From Burkholderiales bacterium (GTDB lineage: Bacteria; Pseudomonadota; Gammaproteobacteria; Burkholderiales; Burkholderiaceae_C), in the NCBI GenBank assembly GCA_016000265.1, contig JAECRL010000006.1:183677-247676 (forward strand): a DNA stretch of 64,000 nucleotides, read 5' to 3'. The notes beneath the pieces were generated by a model, which did not search any database, was not told where the DNA came from, and saw nothing but the letters and a program-made list of their open reading frames with translations. The translations under genes were made by a program, and so were the position numbers. Below, in pieces: positions 20,770 through 29,655 of the stretch. Each line of letters opens with the position of its first letter. Position 1 is the stretch's first letter.

Positions 20770-21006
20770 ATGAAGACTTACGACATCGAACTGCAGCGCC
20801 TGAAATCGGTTCGGCACGAGAAGGGCCTGATCGAGCTGGGCGTGGACGTGCTGGTGCTGCCGCGCCCGGCGCGTGACGAGGGCGCCGTCACCAGCTGCCT
20901 GTCGCTGGAGGTGGACGACGCCCGCACCTTGCTGATCCTGCTCAAGCAGCAGCTCACGGAGCTGGACAAGCTGCAGCCGCGCAGCCGCCGCTCGGGCCGC
21001 TGCTGA
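20770..21006 (+). CDS. Small conserved-looking hypothetical protein
   Basis: A 78-residue soluble protein starting MKTYDIELQRLKSVRHEKGLI, with a central beta-rich part (IELGVDVLVLPRP), a helical segment (DDARTLLILLKQQLTELDKL) and a basic tail. No known motif. It has an A-rich ribosome region (AGAGAACGAAC) before the ATG. Its TGA stop is immediately followed by the reverse-strand stop of the next small gene, forming TGATCA. Function unknown. Confidence 0.7.
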   Translation: MKTYDIELQRLKSVRHEKGLIELGVDVLVLPRPARDEGAVTSCLSLEVDDARTLLILLKQQLTELDKLQPRSRRSGRC

Positions 21007-21141
21007 TCACTTCTTCTTGCTGCGCTCCGGCACCACCGTCACGCGCGTGGGCATGACGGCGTCTGGCGAGATCGGCTTGCTGGGCGATTGATCCTTCTTG
21101 GGTTTTTTGGCTTCTTTGCCTGAGCGTTGGCCTTTGGGCAT
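21007..21141 (-). CDS. 44-residue Lys-rich small protein
   Basis: A very short frame encoding a strongly basic protein that begins MPKGQRSGKEAKKPKKD, has a Ser/Pro middle, a valine-rich strand (TRVTVVPE) and ends in three lysines. The composition, with lysine AAG/AAA codons in a GC-rich genome, and the clean start and stop argue it is real; similar short Lys-rich proteins with this opening are common in Burkholderiales genomes as far as I recall. Possibly nucleic-acid or ribosome associated, which is inference. An imperfect palindrome (21151-21177) lies just upstream. Confidence 0.6.
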   Translation of the reverse strand: MPKGQRSGKEAKKPKKDQSPSKPISPDAVMPTRVTVVPERSKKK

Positions 21142-21150
21142 GTTTGTGTC

Positions 21151-21177
21151 CGATGGGTTGTGATTGACAGCCCATCG
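21151..21177. promoter_or_regulatory. 11-bp imperfect palindrome upstream of the Lys-rich small gene
   Basis: Arms 21151-21161 and 21167-21177 (CGATGGGTTGT / ACAGCCCATCG) match at 10 of 11 positions around a 5-base centre. It sits between the stop of the downstream GST gene and the start of the 44-residue gene, about 10 bases upstream of the ATG. It could be an operator or the 3' hairpin of the GST transcript; there is no U-tract. Confidence 0.4.
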
Positions 21178-21187
21178 TACGCTGCAT

Positions 21188-21835
21188 TCAAGCCCCGTCG
21201 CGTGGGGCGGGCGCCTTGAGCATGCAGGCCTCGAACAACTCGCTGCCCAGCCAGGCGCTCAGCCACGCTTGCAGCGCGGGCAGGCTTTGCGCGGCCCACC
21301 AGGCGGGGTCCACCGCGGCGAACTGGCGCACGAAGGGCAAGATCGCCAGGTCCGTGGCGCAAGGGGTGGCGCCGCCCAGCTGGGCCGTGTGCCGCAACTG
21401 AGCCTCCAGCGGCATCAACACGTTGGCGATGGCTTGTGCGCGCACCGCCTCGCTCGAGCGGCCCTCGCTGGCGAAGCGCTCCGGGTACTTGTGGCGGTCC
21501 AGCAGGCGCTTGAACTCGCCGTCGTTGCGCTGCAGCCGCGCCAGGTTGTCGACCGACTGGGCGCGTTGCCACCAACCGCCTGGGTCCCCGCTGCCCTCAA
21601 ACGCCCAGCGCATCACCTCCCAGCTTTCGTCGATCACCCGATCGGGCAGCTGCAACACCGGCACCGTGCCCTTGGGTGACAGGGCCAGCATGGCGGGGGG
21701 CTTGTCTCGCAGCGAAACCTCGAAGACGCGAAAGGCCACGCCGGCTTGCAGCAAGGCCATGCGCGCCCGCATGGCATACGGGCAGCGGCGGTAGCTGTAG
21801 AGCAGGGGGGTGGGCAGGGGGGTGGGGCGGGGCAC
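21188..21835 (-). CDS. Glutathione S-transferase-like protein with CPYA motif
   Basis: A 215-residue thioredoxin-fold/GST protein. The N-terminus LLYSYRRCPYAMRARMAL places a redox-type CPYA at the active site, as in omega/beta-like GSTs that use cysteine rather than Ser/Tyr. SPKGTVPVLQL is the conserved cis-proline loop and ATDLAILPFVRQF is the C-terminal domain N-cap box. The best start is a GTG followed by a short Pro/Thr stretch; no ATG lies before the fold, and the remaining upstream frame is antisense to the chemoreceptor gene. Substrate unknown. Confidence 0.85.
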   Translation of the reverse strand: MPRPTPLPTPLLYSYRRCPYAMRARMALLQAGVAFRVFEVSLRDKPPAMLALSPKGTVPVLQLPDRVIDESWEVMRWAFEGSGDPGGWWQRAQSVDNLARLQRNDGEFKRLLDRHKYPERFASEGRSSEAVRAQAIANVLMPLEAQLRHTAQLGGATPCATDLAILPFVRQFAAVDPAWWAAQSLPALQAWLSAWLGSELFEACMLKAPAPRDGA

Positions 21836-22067
21836 GGTGTGGCTGGACGTGATCGGGGTGGGGCGCCGAGGCCCGCAGTCTGGCTCAGATTCGCGTGCTT
21901 TGACCTGATCTGGTGCGCATCTCAGGCGGGGTCTGTTCTGAATTGGTGCGTTTTCACTTTCACCTTCAGGCCTCGGGGCAACGGTCGATATCTGGCAAGT
22001 GGCGCCATTTCGGGTCACCAGGGGGTGTCGCCCTGAACCGTGGCATTTCATCGAGGACGCCGTCGAC

Positions 22068-23972
22068 ATGAACACCTTGAATCCCCCTTCGTCGCTTCCC
22101 CGCAGGTTGTCCCTCACGGCCAAACTCAGCATCGCGGCCACGCTCTTGTGCGTGCTGTGTGTGCTGGCCACCAGCGTGGTGCTGGGCGTTCGCACCGCTG
22201 AGGCGGCGCGAGAGCAGGCGCAACAGCAAGCGAGCCTGGCCGCGCAAGAGGCCGCGGGCGACGTGGCCGCGGAAATCGGGCGCAGCTTCAGCGCGGTCCA
22301 GACCCTGGCGGCCACCCTCCACGGCATGAAAGCCGCGGCCTTGCCCCCCAGCCGCGAGCAACTCGACGCCATGGCCAAGCAGGTGTTGACGCAGCACACC
22401 GAGTTCATCGGCACCTACTCCATCTGGGAGCCCAACGCCCTGGATGGGCGCGACGCCGAGTTCGCCGGTCAGGCGCCGGCTCACGACGCCACGGGCCGCT
22501 ACATCGCCTACTGGAACCGGGGCGGCGGCGCCATCGCCGTCGAGCCGCTGCTGGACTACGAGAAGGCCGGCGCCAACGACTGGTACGCCATCCCCCGCCA
22601 AACGCGCAAGCCCGCGTTGATCGAGCCCTACATCTACCCGGTCGCGGGCAAGGACGTGCTCATGACCACGCTGGCCGCGCCCATCGTGATCAACGGTCAG
22701 TTCGTCGGCATGGCCGGCGCCGACCTGCCTTTGCAAGGCCTGTCCGAGCGGGTGGCTCGCATGCAGCCGGTGCCCGACAGCCGGGTCGCCTTGTTGTCAT
22801 CGGGGGGGCTGTACGTGGCCACGCAAGACAGCGGCAAGCTGGCCAAGAAGGCCGAGGACCTGCCGCCCGACGCGCTGGCCCGCATCGCCCGGGGCGAAGC
22901 CCACCGCTACGAAGACGCCGACGGCTGGGTGCACCTGTTCCAGCCGGTGCTGGTGATGGAGGGCGTGGCGCCTTGGAGCGTGCAGGTCTCCTACCCTTTG
23001 AACGCGGCCATGGCGGCGGCCCGCCAGCTGCTGATGGTCGCGGCCGGGGCGGCCCTGGTGGCCTGTGCCCTGGCCTCGGTGGCCATGGTGGTGCTGGTGC
23101 GCCGGTTGATGAAGCCGTTGCATGAGCTGGGCCAGACCATGACTCGCCTCTCCAGCGCCGAGGCCGACCTGGGCGTCAAGCTCGACGAGGCCGGCTCCGA
23201 GGAGCTGGCCACCATCGCACGCGGCTTCAACCGGTTCATGGGCCAGATCGCGCAGGTCTTCGACCAGGTTCGCCGCAACGCCGATGGCGTGGCCACGGCC
23301 AGCAGCGAGATCGCGCAGGGCAACCTCGACCTGTCGTCGCGCACCGAGCAGCAGGCCAGCGCCTTGCAGCAGACCTCGGCCTCGATGGACCAGCTCAGCC
23401 AGACCGTCAAGCAAAACGCCGACAGCGCGCGCACGGCCAACGACCTCGCGCTGAGCACCTCCGACGTGGCCAAGCAGGGCGGGGCGGTGATGGGGCAGGT
23501 GGTCAGCACGATGAAGGACATCCACGAGGCGTCTCGGCGCATCGGCGACATCATCGGCACCATCGACGGCATCGCCTTCCAGACCAACATCCTGGCCTTG
23601 AACGCCGCGGTGGAAGCCGCACGCGCCGGGGAGCAGGGCCGGGGCTTCGCCGTGGTGGCCACCGAGGTGCGCAGCCTGGCGAGTCGCTCGGCGGAGGCCG
23701 CCCGCGCCATCAAGGGCCTCATCGGCACCAACGTCGAGCGCGTGGAAGCGGGCAGCGCCTTGGTGGATCGCGCCGGGCAGACCATGTCCGAGGTGGTCGA
23801 GAGCATCCACCGGGTCACGCAGATCGTGGGCGAGATCAGCGCGGCCAGCCGCGAGCAGGCCGACGGCGTCAACCAGGTGGGCCAGACCGTGGGCGAGATG
23901 GACCGCACCACGCAGCAAAACGCCGCGCTGGTCGAGCAGATGGCCGCGGCGTCGAGCAGCCTCAAGGGGTAG
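22068..23972 (+). CDS. Methyl-accepting chemotaxis protein, ended early by an amber codon
   Basis: A 634-residue chemoreceptor: transmembrane helix near residues 19-40, a large periplasmic Cache-type sensor (TYSIWEPNALDGRD, NRGGGAIAVEP, DWYAIPRQTRKPALIEPY), a second transmembrane helix near 320-345, a HAMP domain and a full signalling hairpin with the tip FQTNILALNAAVEAARAGEQGRGFAVVA. The stop is TAG; the same frame then continues 16 codons (ADELLRAVSTFESRAH) to a TGA at 24021-24023. Related receptors usually continue SLKGQA-x-ELL...F, so the TAG looks like a C-to-T change of a CAG codon. The CheA/CheW contact region is intact, so the protein should still signal. Ligand unknown. Confidence 0.9.
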   Translation: MNTLNPPSSLPRRLSLTAKLSIAATLLCVLCVLATSVVLGVRTAEAAREQAQQQASLAAQEAAGDVAAEIGRSFSAVQTLAATLHGMKAAALPPSREQLDAMAKQVLTQHTEFIGTYSIWEPNALDGRDAEFAGQAPAHDATGRYIAYWNRGGGAIAVEPLLDYEKAGANDWYAIPRQTRKPALIEPYIYPVAGKDVLMTTLAAPIVINGQFVGMAGADLPLQGLSERVARMQPVPDSRVALLSSGGLYVATQDSGKLAKKAEDLPPDALARIARGEAHRYEDADGWVHLFQPVLVMEGVAPWSVQVSYPLNAAMAAARQLLMVAAGAALVACALASVAMVVLVRRLMKPLHELGQTMTRLSSAEADLGVKLDEAGSEELATIARGFNRFMGQIAQVFDQVRRNADGVATASSEIAQGNLDLSSRTEQQASALQQTSASMDQLSQTVKQNADSARTANDLALSTSDVAKQGGAVMGQVVSTMKDIHEASRRIGDIIGTIDGIAFQTNILALNAAVEAARAGEQGRGFAVVATEVRSLASRSAEAARAIKGLIGTNVERVEAGSALVDRAGQTMSEVVESIHRVTQIVGEISAASREQADGVNQVGQTVGEMDRTTQQNAALVEQMAAASSSLKG

Positions 23973-24102
23973 GCCGACGAACTGCTGCGCGCGGTGTCGA
24001 CCTTCGAGTCCCGCGCGCACTGAGGCCTCTGCTGGGCGGCGGGAGGCGGGATCCGATGAACAATACGCCCCTCCCGCTTTCATCGCCTCGCCCCCTTCAC
24101 CC

Positions 24103-25551
24103 ATGTCCGCTACTCGCCTGCGCGCCGACGTCCTCGCCGGCGTCACCACGTCCTTCGCGCTGGTGCCCGAGTGCATTGCGTTTGCCCTCGTGGCGCAGCT
24201 CAATCCGCTCATGGGCCTGTACGGGGCCTTCATCATCTGCACGCTGACGGCCTGGCTGGGCGGGCGCCCAGGCATGGTCTCCGGGGCCGCTGGCTCGATG
24301 GCCGTGGTCATCGTGGCCCTGGTGGTGCAGCACGGCGCGCCCTACCTGCTGGCCACCGTGTTGCTCAGCGGGGCCTTGATGATCTTGTTCGGTGCGCTGC
24401 GCCTGGGCAAGCTGGTGCGCATGGTCCCGCACCCGGTCATGCTGGGTTTCGTCAACGGGCTGGCCATCGTGATTGCGCTGGCGCAGCTGGAGCATTTCAA
24501 GTCCGGCGGCGCCTGGTTGCATGGCGCAGACCTGGGTCTGATGTTGGGCCTGGTGGCCCTGACCATGACCGTGGTCCACCTCGTGCCGCGCCTGACGAAG
24601 GCGGTGCCGCCGGCGCTGGTCGCCATCCTGGGCGTGGGCGGTTTGACGTTCGCCCTGGGCCTGCCCACTCGAACGTTGGGTGACATGGCTCACATCGCCG
24701 GCGGCCTGCCCAGCCTGGCCTGGCCCGACGTGCCCTTCAACCTCGATACGCTGCGCATCGTCGCGCCTTACGCGGTGGTGATGGCCTTGGTGGGTTTGCT
24801 GGAGACGCTGCTGACGCTGAACCTGACCGACGAGATCACGCAAAGCCGCGGGCGCACCAACCGCGAGTGCGTGGCCCTGGGTGTGGCCAACGTGGCCTCG
24901 GGGCTGGCCGGCGGCATGGGTGGCTGCGCCATGATCGGCCAGACCATGATCAACCTGAACTCCGGTGGGCGCGGGCGCACCTCGGGGGTGGTGGCCGGGG
25001 TGATGATTCTGCTGTTCGTGCTGTTCCTGTCGCCGCTGATCGAGCAGATCCCGCTGGCCGCGCTGGTGGGGGTGATGTTCGTGGTCGCCCAGCAGACCTT
25101 CGCGTGGGGCTCGCTGCGGGTGTTCAACAAAGTGCCTCGCCACGACGCCGTCGTCATCGTGCTGGTGACGGCGGTGACCGTGTTCACCGACCTGGCCCTG
25201 GCGGTGCTGGTCGGCGTCATCCTGTCGGCCTTGAATTTCGCGTGGCAGCACGCCCGCGAGCTGCGCGCCGACGTGCAAGTCGGGCCCGATGGCGCCAAGC
25301 TGTACCGCCCGCATGGCACGCTGTTCTTTGCCTCGACCAAGCCCTTCCTGGGCCTGTTCGACGCGGCAGGTGACCCCGCTCAGGTGACACTGGACTGTCG
25401 CCACCTGAGCTTCGTTGATTACTCCGCCATCGAGGCGCTGCACACCTTGCGCCAGCGCTACGCGCGCGCCGGCAAGCACCTGCGCGTCACGCACCTGTCG
25501 GAGCGCTGCAAGCAGCTGCTGCGCCGCGCGGGCGCCCACCCGGTTGACTGA
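24103..25551 (+). CDS. SulP family anion transporter with STAS domain
   Basis: A 482-residue inner-membrane transporter of the SulP/SLC26 family: about 12-14 hydrophobic segments, the N-terminal ALVPECIAFALVAQLNPLMGLYGAF signature region, GGMGGCAMIGQTMINLNSGGRGRTSG in the core, and a C-terminal STAS domain (about 385-475; LDCRHLSFVDYSAIEAL). Family substrates include sulfate, bicarbonate and dicarboxylates; the specific anion cannot be read here. A long-looped imperfect hairpin (24039-24077) precedes the gene. It converges on the flavodoxin-fold gene with one base between the stops. Confidence 0.9.
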   Translation: MSATRLRADVLAGVTTSFALVPECIAFALVAQLNPLMGLYGAFIICTLTAWLGGRPGMVSGAAGSMAVVIVALVVQHGAPYLLATVLLSGALMILFGALRLGKLVRMVPHPVMLGFVNGLAIVIALAQLEHFKSGGAWLHGADLGLMLGLVALTMTVVHLVPRLTKAVPPALVAILGVGGLTFALGLPTRTLGDMAHIAGGLPSLAWPDVPFNLDTLRIVAPYAVVMALVGLLETLLTLNLTDEITQSRGRTNRECVALGVANVASGLAGGMGGCAMIGQTMINLNSGGRGRTSGVVAGVMILLFVLFLSPLIEQIPLAALVGVMFVVAQQTFAWGSLRVFNKVPRHDAVVIVLVTAVTVFTDLALAVLVGVILSALNFAWQHARELRADVQVGPDGAKLYRPHGTLFFASTKPFLGLFDAAGDPAQVTLDCRHLSFVDYSAIEALHTLRQRYARAGKHLRVTHLSERCKQLLRRAGAHPVD

Positions 25552-25552
25552 G

Positions 25553-26263
25553 TCAGCTGGCTGGCTGGAGCGGGTGCATGGTGGCGTCGTAGTCGTTCAG
25601 CGAGGGCATCGTCAGCGGCGTGAGTGAGTCCAGTTGGTGGAGGTGCTGCTGGTAGGCCTGCATGATCTGTTCGCGCTCGGGGGCCTTCAGGTAAGGCACG
25701 TGGTAGGCCACGAAGGGCGGCAGCACCGTCAGGCCCACGTAGCCCAGCATGCCTTGCTGGATGGGCTTGAGCAGCGTCTCCAGCTCGCCGTGCACGGCAC
25801 CGGGGCCGAACATGTGGGGTTGGCCACCGAGTGACGTCGCCAGCATGGCGCGCTTGCCCTTGAGGCCGCCACGATCGTAGATGCGCGTGCCACCGTAGCA
25901 GTAGCCCGAGATGAAGACCCGGTCGACCCAGCCCTTGAGGATGGCCGGCATGCTGTACCAGTAGACGGGGAAGCTGAAGATGATGAGGTCGGCCCACTTG
26001 ACCTTCTCGACCTCGGCGGCGATGTCGGGTGCCAGGGCCTGGTTCTGGTAGGCGTGACGCTGCTCCAGCGCGTAGGTCAGGTAGTCGGGCTTCTGGCGCG
26101 AGCCGAAGTCCGCGGCGCTGGCCACGGGGTTGAAGCCCATGGCGTGCAGGTCCGAGACCTGGACCTGCCAGCCGGCTTGTTCGAAGTGCTTGACGGTGAG
26201 GTCCTTCATCGAGGCGACGAAGGATTGCGGCTCGTTGTGCGCGTGCACGATCAACAGGTTCAT
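25553..26263 (-). CDS. NAD(P)H-dependent flavodoxin-fold oxidoreductase (quinone reductase type)
   Basis: A 236-residue protein of the Flavodoxin_2 / NQO1-like family, which binds FMN or FAD and reduces quinones or azo compounds with NAD(P)H. It begins MNLLIVHAHNEPQSF (phosphate-binding loop), has LIIFSFPVYWYSMPAILKGWVDRVF as the second flavin-contact block and ATSLGGQPHMFGPGAVHG after it. Soluble. The ribosome site AAGGAC is well placed. Physiological acceptor unknown. Confidence 0.9.
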   Translation of the reverse strand: MNLLIVHAHNEPQSFVASMKDLTVKHFEQAGWQVQVSDLHAMGFNPVASAADFGSRQKPDYLTYALEQRHAYQNQALAPDIAAEVEKVKWADLIIFSFPVYWYSMPAILKGWVDRVFISGYCYGGTRIYDRGGLKGKRAMLATSLGGQPHMFGPGAVHGELETLLKPIQQGMLGYVGLTVLPPFVAYHVPYLKAPEREQIMQAYQQHLHQLDSLTPLTMPSLNDYDATMHPLQPAS

Positions 26264-26383
26264 GTGAGGTCCTTCATGGAATCGGTGCCGATGTTAGGCG
26301 CAAGCGCACCCGGGGGCCTTCGCATCATGACAGCGGGTGGTAGGCTGGAACCTTTCCCGTCACATCGCCGAGAGCAACGCTGC

Positions 26384-26851
26384 ATGGCTTTCCCCCGTTC
26401 CTTGACCGGCCTGGCTCGCCTGTGGTGGGCCCCGTTGACTTTGTGTGGCGCTCAGGCCTTCGCGCAACTCACCCCCGTGGGCACCTGGCATTCGCTGGAC
26501 GACGAGGGCAAGGTCGAGAAGGCCGAGATCCGCATCGAGGAGGCGGGCGGCGTGCTGACCGGGCGCATCGTGCGCTTGCTCGACGGTCGCTCGGCGCAGG
26601 GCCTGCGCTGCGAGCATTGCCTCGACGACCGCAAGGACTCGCCGCTGGCGGGCCTGGAGATCTTGCGCAACCTGCGCCAGGACCCCGAACACACCGAGGT
26701 GTGGAACGGCGGGCAGGTGCTGGACCCGGGCTCCGGCAAGGTCTACCGCGCGCTGCTGACCGTCATCGACGAGGGCCGGCACCTGCGGGTGCGCGGCTAC
26801 TTCGGCACGCCGGCTTTCGGGCGCACCCAGGTTTGGGAGCGGGTGGACTGA
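26384..26851 (+). CDS. Secreted DUF2147 family protein
   Basis: A 155-residue protein with a signal peptide (hydrophobic stretch to AQAFA, cleavage near residue 27) and a single DUF2147 domain: GTWHSLDDEGKVEKAEIRI, GRIVRL, the paired cysteines in LRCEHCLDD, and a late LRVRGYFGTPAFGRTQVWER. DUF2147 proteins are periplasmic and form small beta barrels; function is unknown. The start is the ATG at MAFPRSL; the open frame upstream is antisense to the neighbouring gene. Confidence 0.85.
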   Translation: MAFPRSLTGLARLWWAPLTLCGAQAFAQLTPVGTWHSLDDEGKVEKAEIRIEEAGGVLTGRIVRLLDGRSAQGLRCEHCLDDRKDSPLAGLEILRNLRQDPEHTEVWNGGQVLDPGSGKVYRALLTVIDEGRHLRVRGYFGTPAFGRTQVWERVD

Positions 26852-26990
26852 GGCGGTGGGACGCCGATGTCGTTGATTGCTCCGCGGTAAACCGCCATTT
26901 GTGAGCGTTTGACCCAAAGGCCTTCACCGGGGTGCCACGTCCCGTGCACAAAATCTTCGCTGTTGTGTCCTTCAGCGTTGCAGAGGTTTC

Positions 26991-28772
26991 ATGAATCGCA
27001 CCCTGGCTCCTTGCGTCTCACCCAGGCTGGTCCTGGCTTGTGTCCTCTCGGTGATGGGTGCGCCTGCGGCCTGGGCCTTCCAGCGCCCCGAGGCCCCGAA
27101 GGCCGCCGCCGCGCTGCCCCCGCCGCTGACCGACCGCCTCATCGTCAAGTACAAGGACGCGAGCGCCTCCGCGGGCCCCGCCCAGGCCGCGCTGGAGCGG
27201 GCGCGGGTGGCCGGCAGCCGCCGCGGCGTCGGGCTGGCGCACCTGCGTCGCACCGCCTTGCAAGCCGACGTGATGCAGCTCGACAAGCGCCTGACGCTGG
27301 AGCAGGTGCGCGCCCTGGCGGCCGAGCTGAAAGCGGGTGACGCCAGCATCGAGTACGCCGAGCCCGACCGCCTCGTGCAGGCCCTGCTGACGCCCAACGA
27401 CCCGCTCTACACCCAGCAGTGGTCGTACTTCGACGCGACGGGGGGCATCAACCTGCCGACCGCCTGGGATCGCACCCAGGGCGCCGGTGTGGTGGTGGCG
27501 GTGCTCGACACGGGCGTTCGGCCCCACGCGGACCTGGCGCCCAACCTGCTGGCCGGCTACGACTTCATCGTCGACCCCTTGATCTCCAACGACGGCACGG
27601 GCCGCGATGCGGACGCGAGCGACCCCGGTGACGCCGTGGCCGCGGGGTATTGCCAAAGCGGCTCGCCGGCGGCCAACAGCAGCTGGCATGGCACGCACGT
27701 GGCCGGCACGATCGCCGCCGCCACCGGCAACGGCGCCGGCGTCGCCGGTGTGGCCTGGGGCGCCAAGGTGCTGCCCGTGCGCATCCTGGGGCGCTGTGGC
27801 GGCTACACCTCCGACATGGCCGACGGCATCGTGTGGTCGGCCGGCGGCGCGGTCTCCGGCGTGCCCGCCAACGCCCACCCCGCCCGCGTGATCAACCTCT
27901 CGCTGGGTGGCATGGGGGCGTGCGACACGACCTCTCAGAACGCGATCAACGCCGCCCGCGCCCGCGGGGCGGTGGTGGTGGTCGCGGCCGGCAACGCCAA
28001 CGTCGACGCCGCGCAGTTCTCCCCGGCCAGCTGCGCCGGTGTGATCGCGGTGGCGGCCACAGGGCTCGGCGGGGGCAAGGCCTCGTACTCGAACACCGGC
28101 TCGGGGGTGGCGATCGCGGCACCCGGGGGCGACGGCGGCAGCGGCATCCTGTCCACGCTCAACGCCGGCACGGCGGCGCCCGGGGCCGACAGCTACGCGG
28201 CTTACATGGGCACGTCCATGGCCACCCCGCACGTCAGCGGCGTGGTCGCGCTGATGCTGTCGCAGAACCCCACGCTCACCCCCGATGACGTGCTGACGCG
28301 CCTCAAGGCCAGCGCGCGCCCCTTCCCCGCCCCGTGCTCGCTGTGCGGGGCCGGCCTCCTGGACGCCCAGGCCGCGCTGGTGGCTGCGGGCACGCCGCCG
28401 GGCGTGGCCACCGTGGCCGAGGTGGAGTCGAACAACGGCACGCGCACGGCGCAGGCCATCGCGTCGACGCCGGTGGTGGTCCAGGGCAGCCTGTCGGCCA
28501 CGAGCGACACCGACTACTTCAAGCTCACGGTGCCCGCCGGCGGCAAGGTCGTGGCCCGTCTCTCGGCGGGGGCCACCTCCAACTTCGACCTGTACGCCTA
28601 CAACAGCCGCGCCGTGTTGACGTCCACGAGCCGCCAAGGCGCCGGCCTGGTCGACGCGGTCACCTTGTCGAACACCACCACCAAGGCCGTCACGGCCTAC
28701 GTTCGGGTGGTGTACGCCTCGGGTGCCGTGGGCGCCAGCGCGGGGGCTTACAGCCTGGCGTTGAGCAACTGA
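26991..28772 (+). CDS. Secreted subtilisin-like serine peptidase (S8) with PPC domain
   Basis: A 593-residue secreted protease. A signal peptide ends near AWA (residue 29); a propeptide-like region spans about 45-130; the S8 domain follows with the catalytic triad Asp173 (VLDTGVRPHADL), His233 (WHGTHVAGT) and Ser409 (GTSMATPHVSG). The C-terminal bacterial pre-peptidase domain (about 480-590, EVESNNGTRTAQAI...SDTDYFKLTVPAGG) is usually cleaved after export. Even cysteine content in the catalytic domain (CQSG, GRCGG, ACDTT, PASCAG, PCSLCG) suggests disulfides. Expected extracellular role is protein degradation. Confidence 0.95.
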   Translation: MNRTLAPCVSPRLVLACVLSVMGAPAAWAFQRPEAPKAAAALPPPLTDRLIVKYKDASASAGPAQAALERARVAGSRRGVGLAHLRRTALQADVMQLDKRLTLEQVRALAAELKAGDASIEYAEPDRLVQALLTPNDPLYTQQWSYFDATGGINLPTAWDRTQGAGVVVAVLDTGVRPHADLAPNLLAGYDFIVDPLISNDGTGRDADASDPGDAVAAGYCQSGSPAANSSWHGTHVAGTIAAATGNGAGVAGVAWGAKVLPVRILGRCGGYTSDMADGIVWSAGGAVSGVPANAHPARVINLSLGGMGACDTTSQNAINAARARGAVVVVAAGNANVDAAQFSPASCAGVIAVAATGLGGGKASYSNTGSGVAIAAPGGDGGSGILSTLNAGTAAPGADSYAAYMGTSMATPHVSGVVALMLSQNPTLTPDDVLTRLKASARPFPAPCSLCGAGLLDAQAALVAAGTPPGVATVAEVESNNGTRTAQAIASTPVVVQGSLSATSDTDYFKLTVPAGGKVVARLSAGATSNFDLYAYNSRAVLTSTSRQGAGLVDAVTLSNTTTKAVTAYVRVVYASGAVGASAGAYSLALSN

Positions 28773-28782
28773 GGTCGCTGGC

Positions 28783-29655
28783 TCACTTCAGCAAGCCGGT
28801 GGAGCGGCCCACCTGCTCGATGACGTCGAAGTCCTCGACCTTGGCGGGCACGAACTTCTTGGCGCCTTGCAGCTCAAGCACGGCCTTTTCTTCGGGCTTG
28901 GCCGCGTTCAGGCTCAGGAAGGCGTTGGCGAATTTCTGCACGGTGGCGGGGGGCAGGTCCTTGCGGGCGGCCCAGACGTAGTCCACGAAGGGCGGGGTCG
29001 TCCAGATGACCTTGACCTTGTTCTGGTCGACCTTGTCGCCCGCCACCAGGCGCCTCCAGACCTCGATGTTGAGCGCGCCGGCCGGCACCTTGCCCGACTC
29101 GACCATCTTGACCGTGGCGTCGTGCGCGCCGCTGTAGATGGGGGCGCCCGCGAAGTCCTTGTCGGCGTCGATCTTGTGGATCGTGCTCAGGAAGTGGCGC
29201 GGGAACAGGTGACCGGAGGTGGAGCTCTTGGAGCCGAAGGCGAAGCCCTTGCCGCGCAGGTCCTCGGGCTTGTTGATGCCCGAGGCGGTGTGGGCGATGA
29301 ACACGCTCTGGAACTCGCGGTCGATGTCGCGCATGACCACGGGCTTGGCGCCCGCCATGACCTTGGCTTGCACGAAGGTGAAGCCGCCCAGCCAGGCGAA
29401 GTCGACCTTGCCGGCGCCGAGTGCCGAAACCGCCGCGCCGTAGTCGATCACGGGCACGTAGACGACCTTGACGCCCAGGTGCTTTTGCAGGTGCTCGACC
29501 AGGGGCTGGTACTTGCGCATCAGCTCGGTGGGGTTCTCGTCGGGGATGCCGCTGACGCGGATGACCTCTTCGGCGTGGGCCGCGGGCGTCAGGCCGATGA
29601 GGGTGAGCGACAGCATCAGGGCAGGCAGTCGGGTGGACAGTTTCAGGCGGGTCAT
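28783..29655 (-). CDS. Periplasmic binding protein of a putative selenium-oxyanion ABC transporter (PhnD-like)
   Basis: A 290-residue PhnD-superfamily binding protein with a signal peptide ending at AAHA (residue 28). Family blocks are RVSGIPDENPTELMRKYQPLVEHLQKHLG, VDFAWLGGFTFVQA and FGSKSSTSGHLFPRHFL, the last two being the anion pocket. PhnD relatives bind phosphonate or phosphite; a distinct subfamily found next to selD is annotated as putative selenate/selenium transporters. Its operon also holds selU and faces selD, so selenate or selenite is the likeliest ligand by context. Start overlaps the permease stop (ATGA). Confidence 0.85.
   Translation of the reverse strand: MTRLKLSTRLPALMLSLTLIGLTPAAHAEEVIRVSGIPDENPTELMRKYQPLVEHLQKHLGVKVVYVPVIDYGAAVSALGAGKVDFAWLGGFTFVQAKVMAGAKPVVMRDIDREFQSVFIAHTASGINKPEDLRGKGFAFGSKSSTSGHLFPRHFLSTIHKIDADKDFAGAPIYSGAHDATVKMVESGKVPAGALNIEVWRRLVAGDKVDQNKVKVIWTTPPFVDYVWAARKDLPPATVQKFANAFLSLNAAKPEEKAVLELQGAKKFVPAKVEDFDVIEQVGRSTGLLK

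Noticed and set aside
21965..21991. Possible sigma28 promoter before the chemoreceptor (GTCGATAT)
   Set aside because: The -10 half is fair but no matching -35 half is present at N14-N16, unlike the yjfB and HD-GYP promoters.
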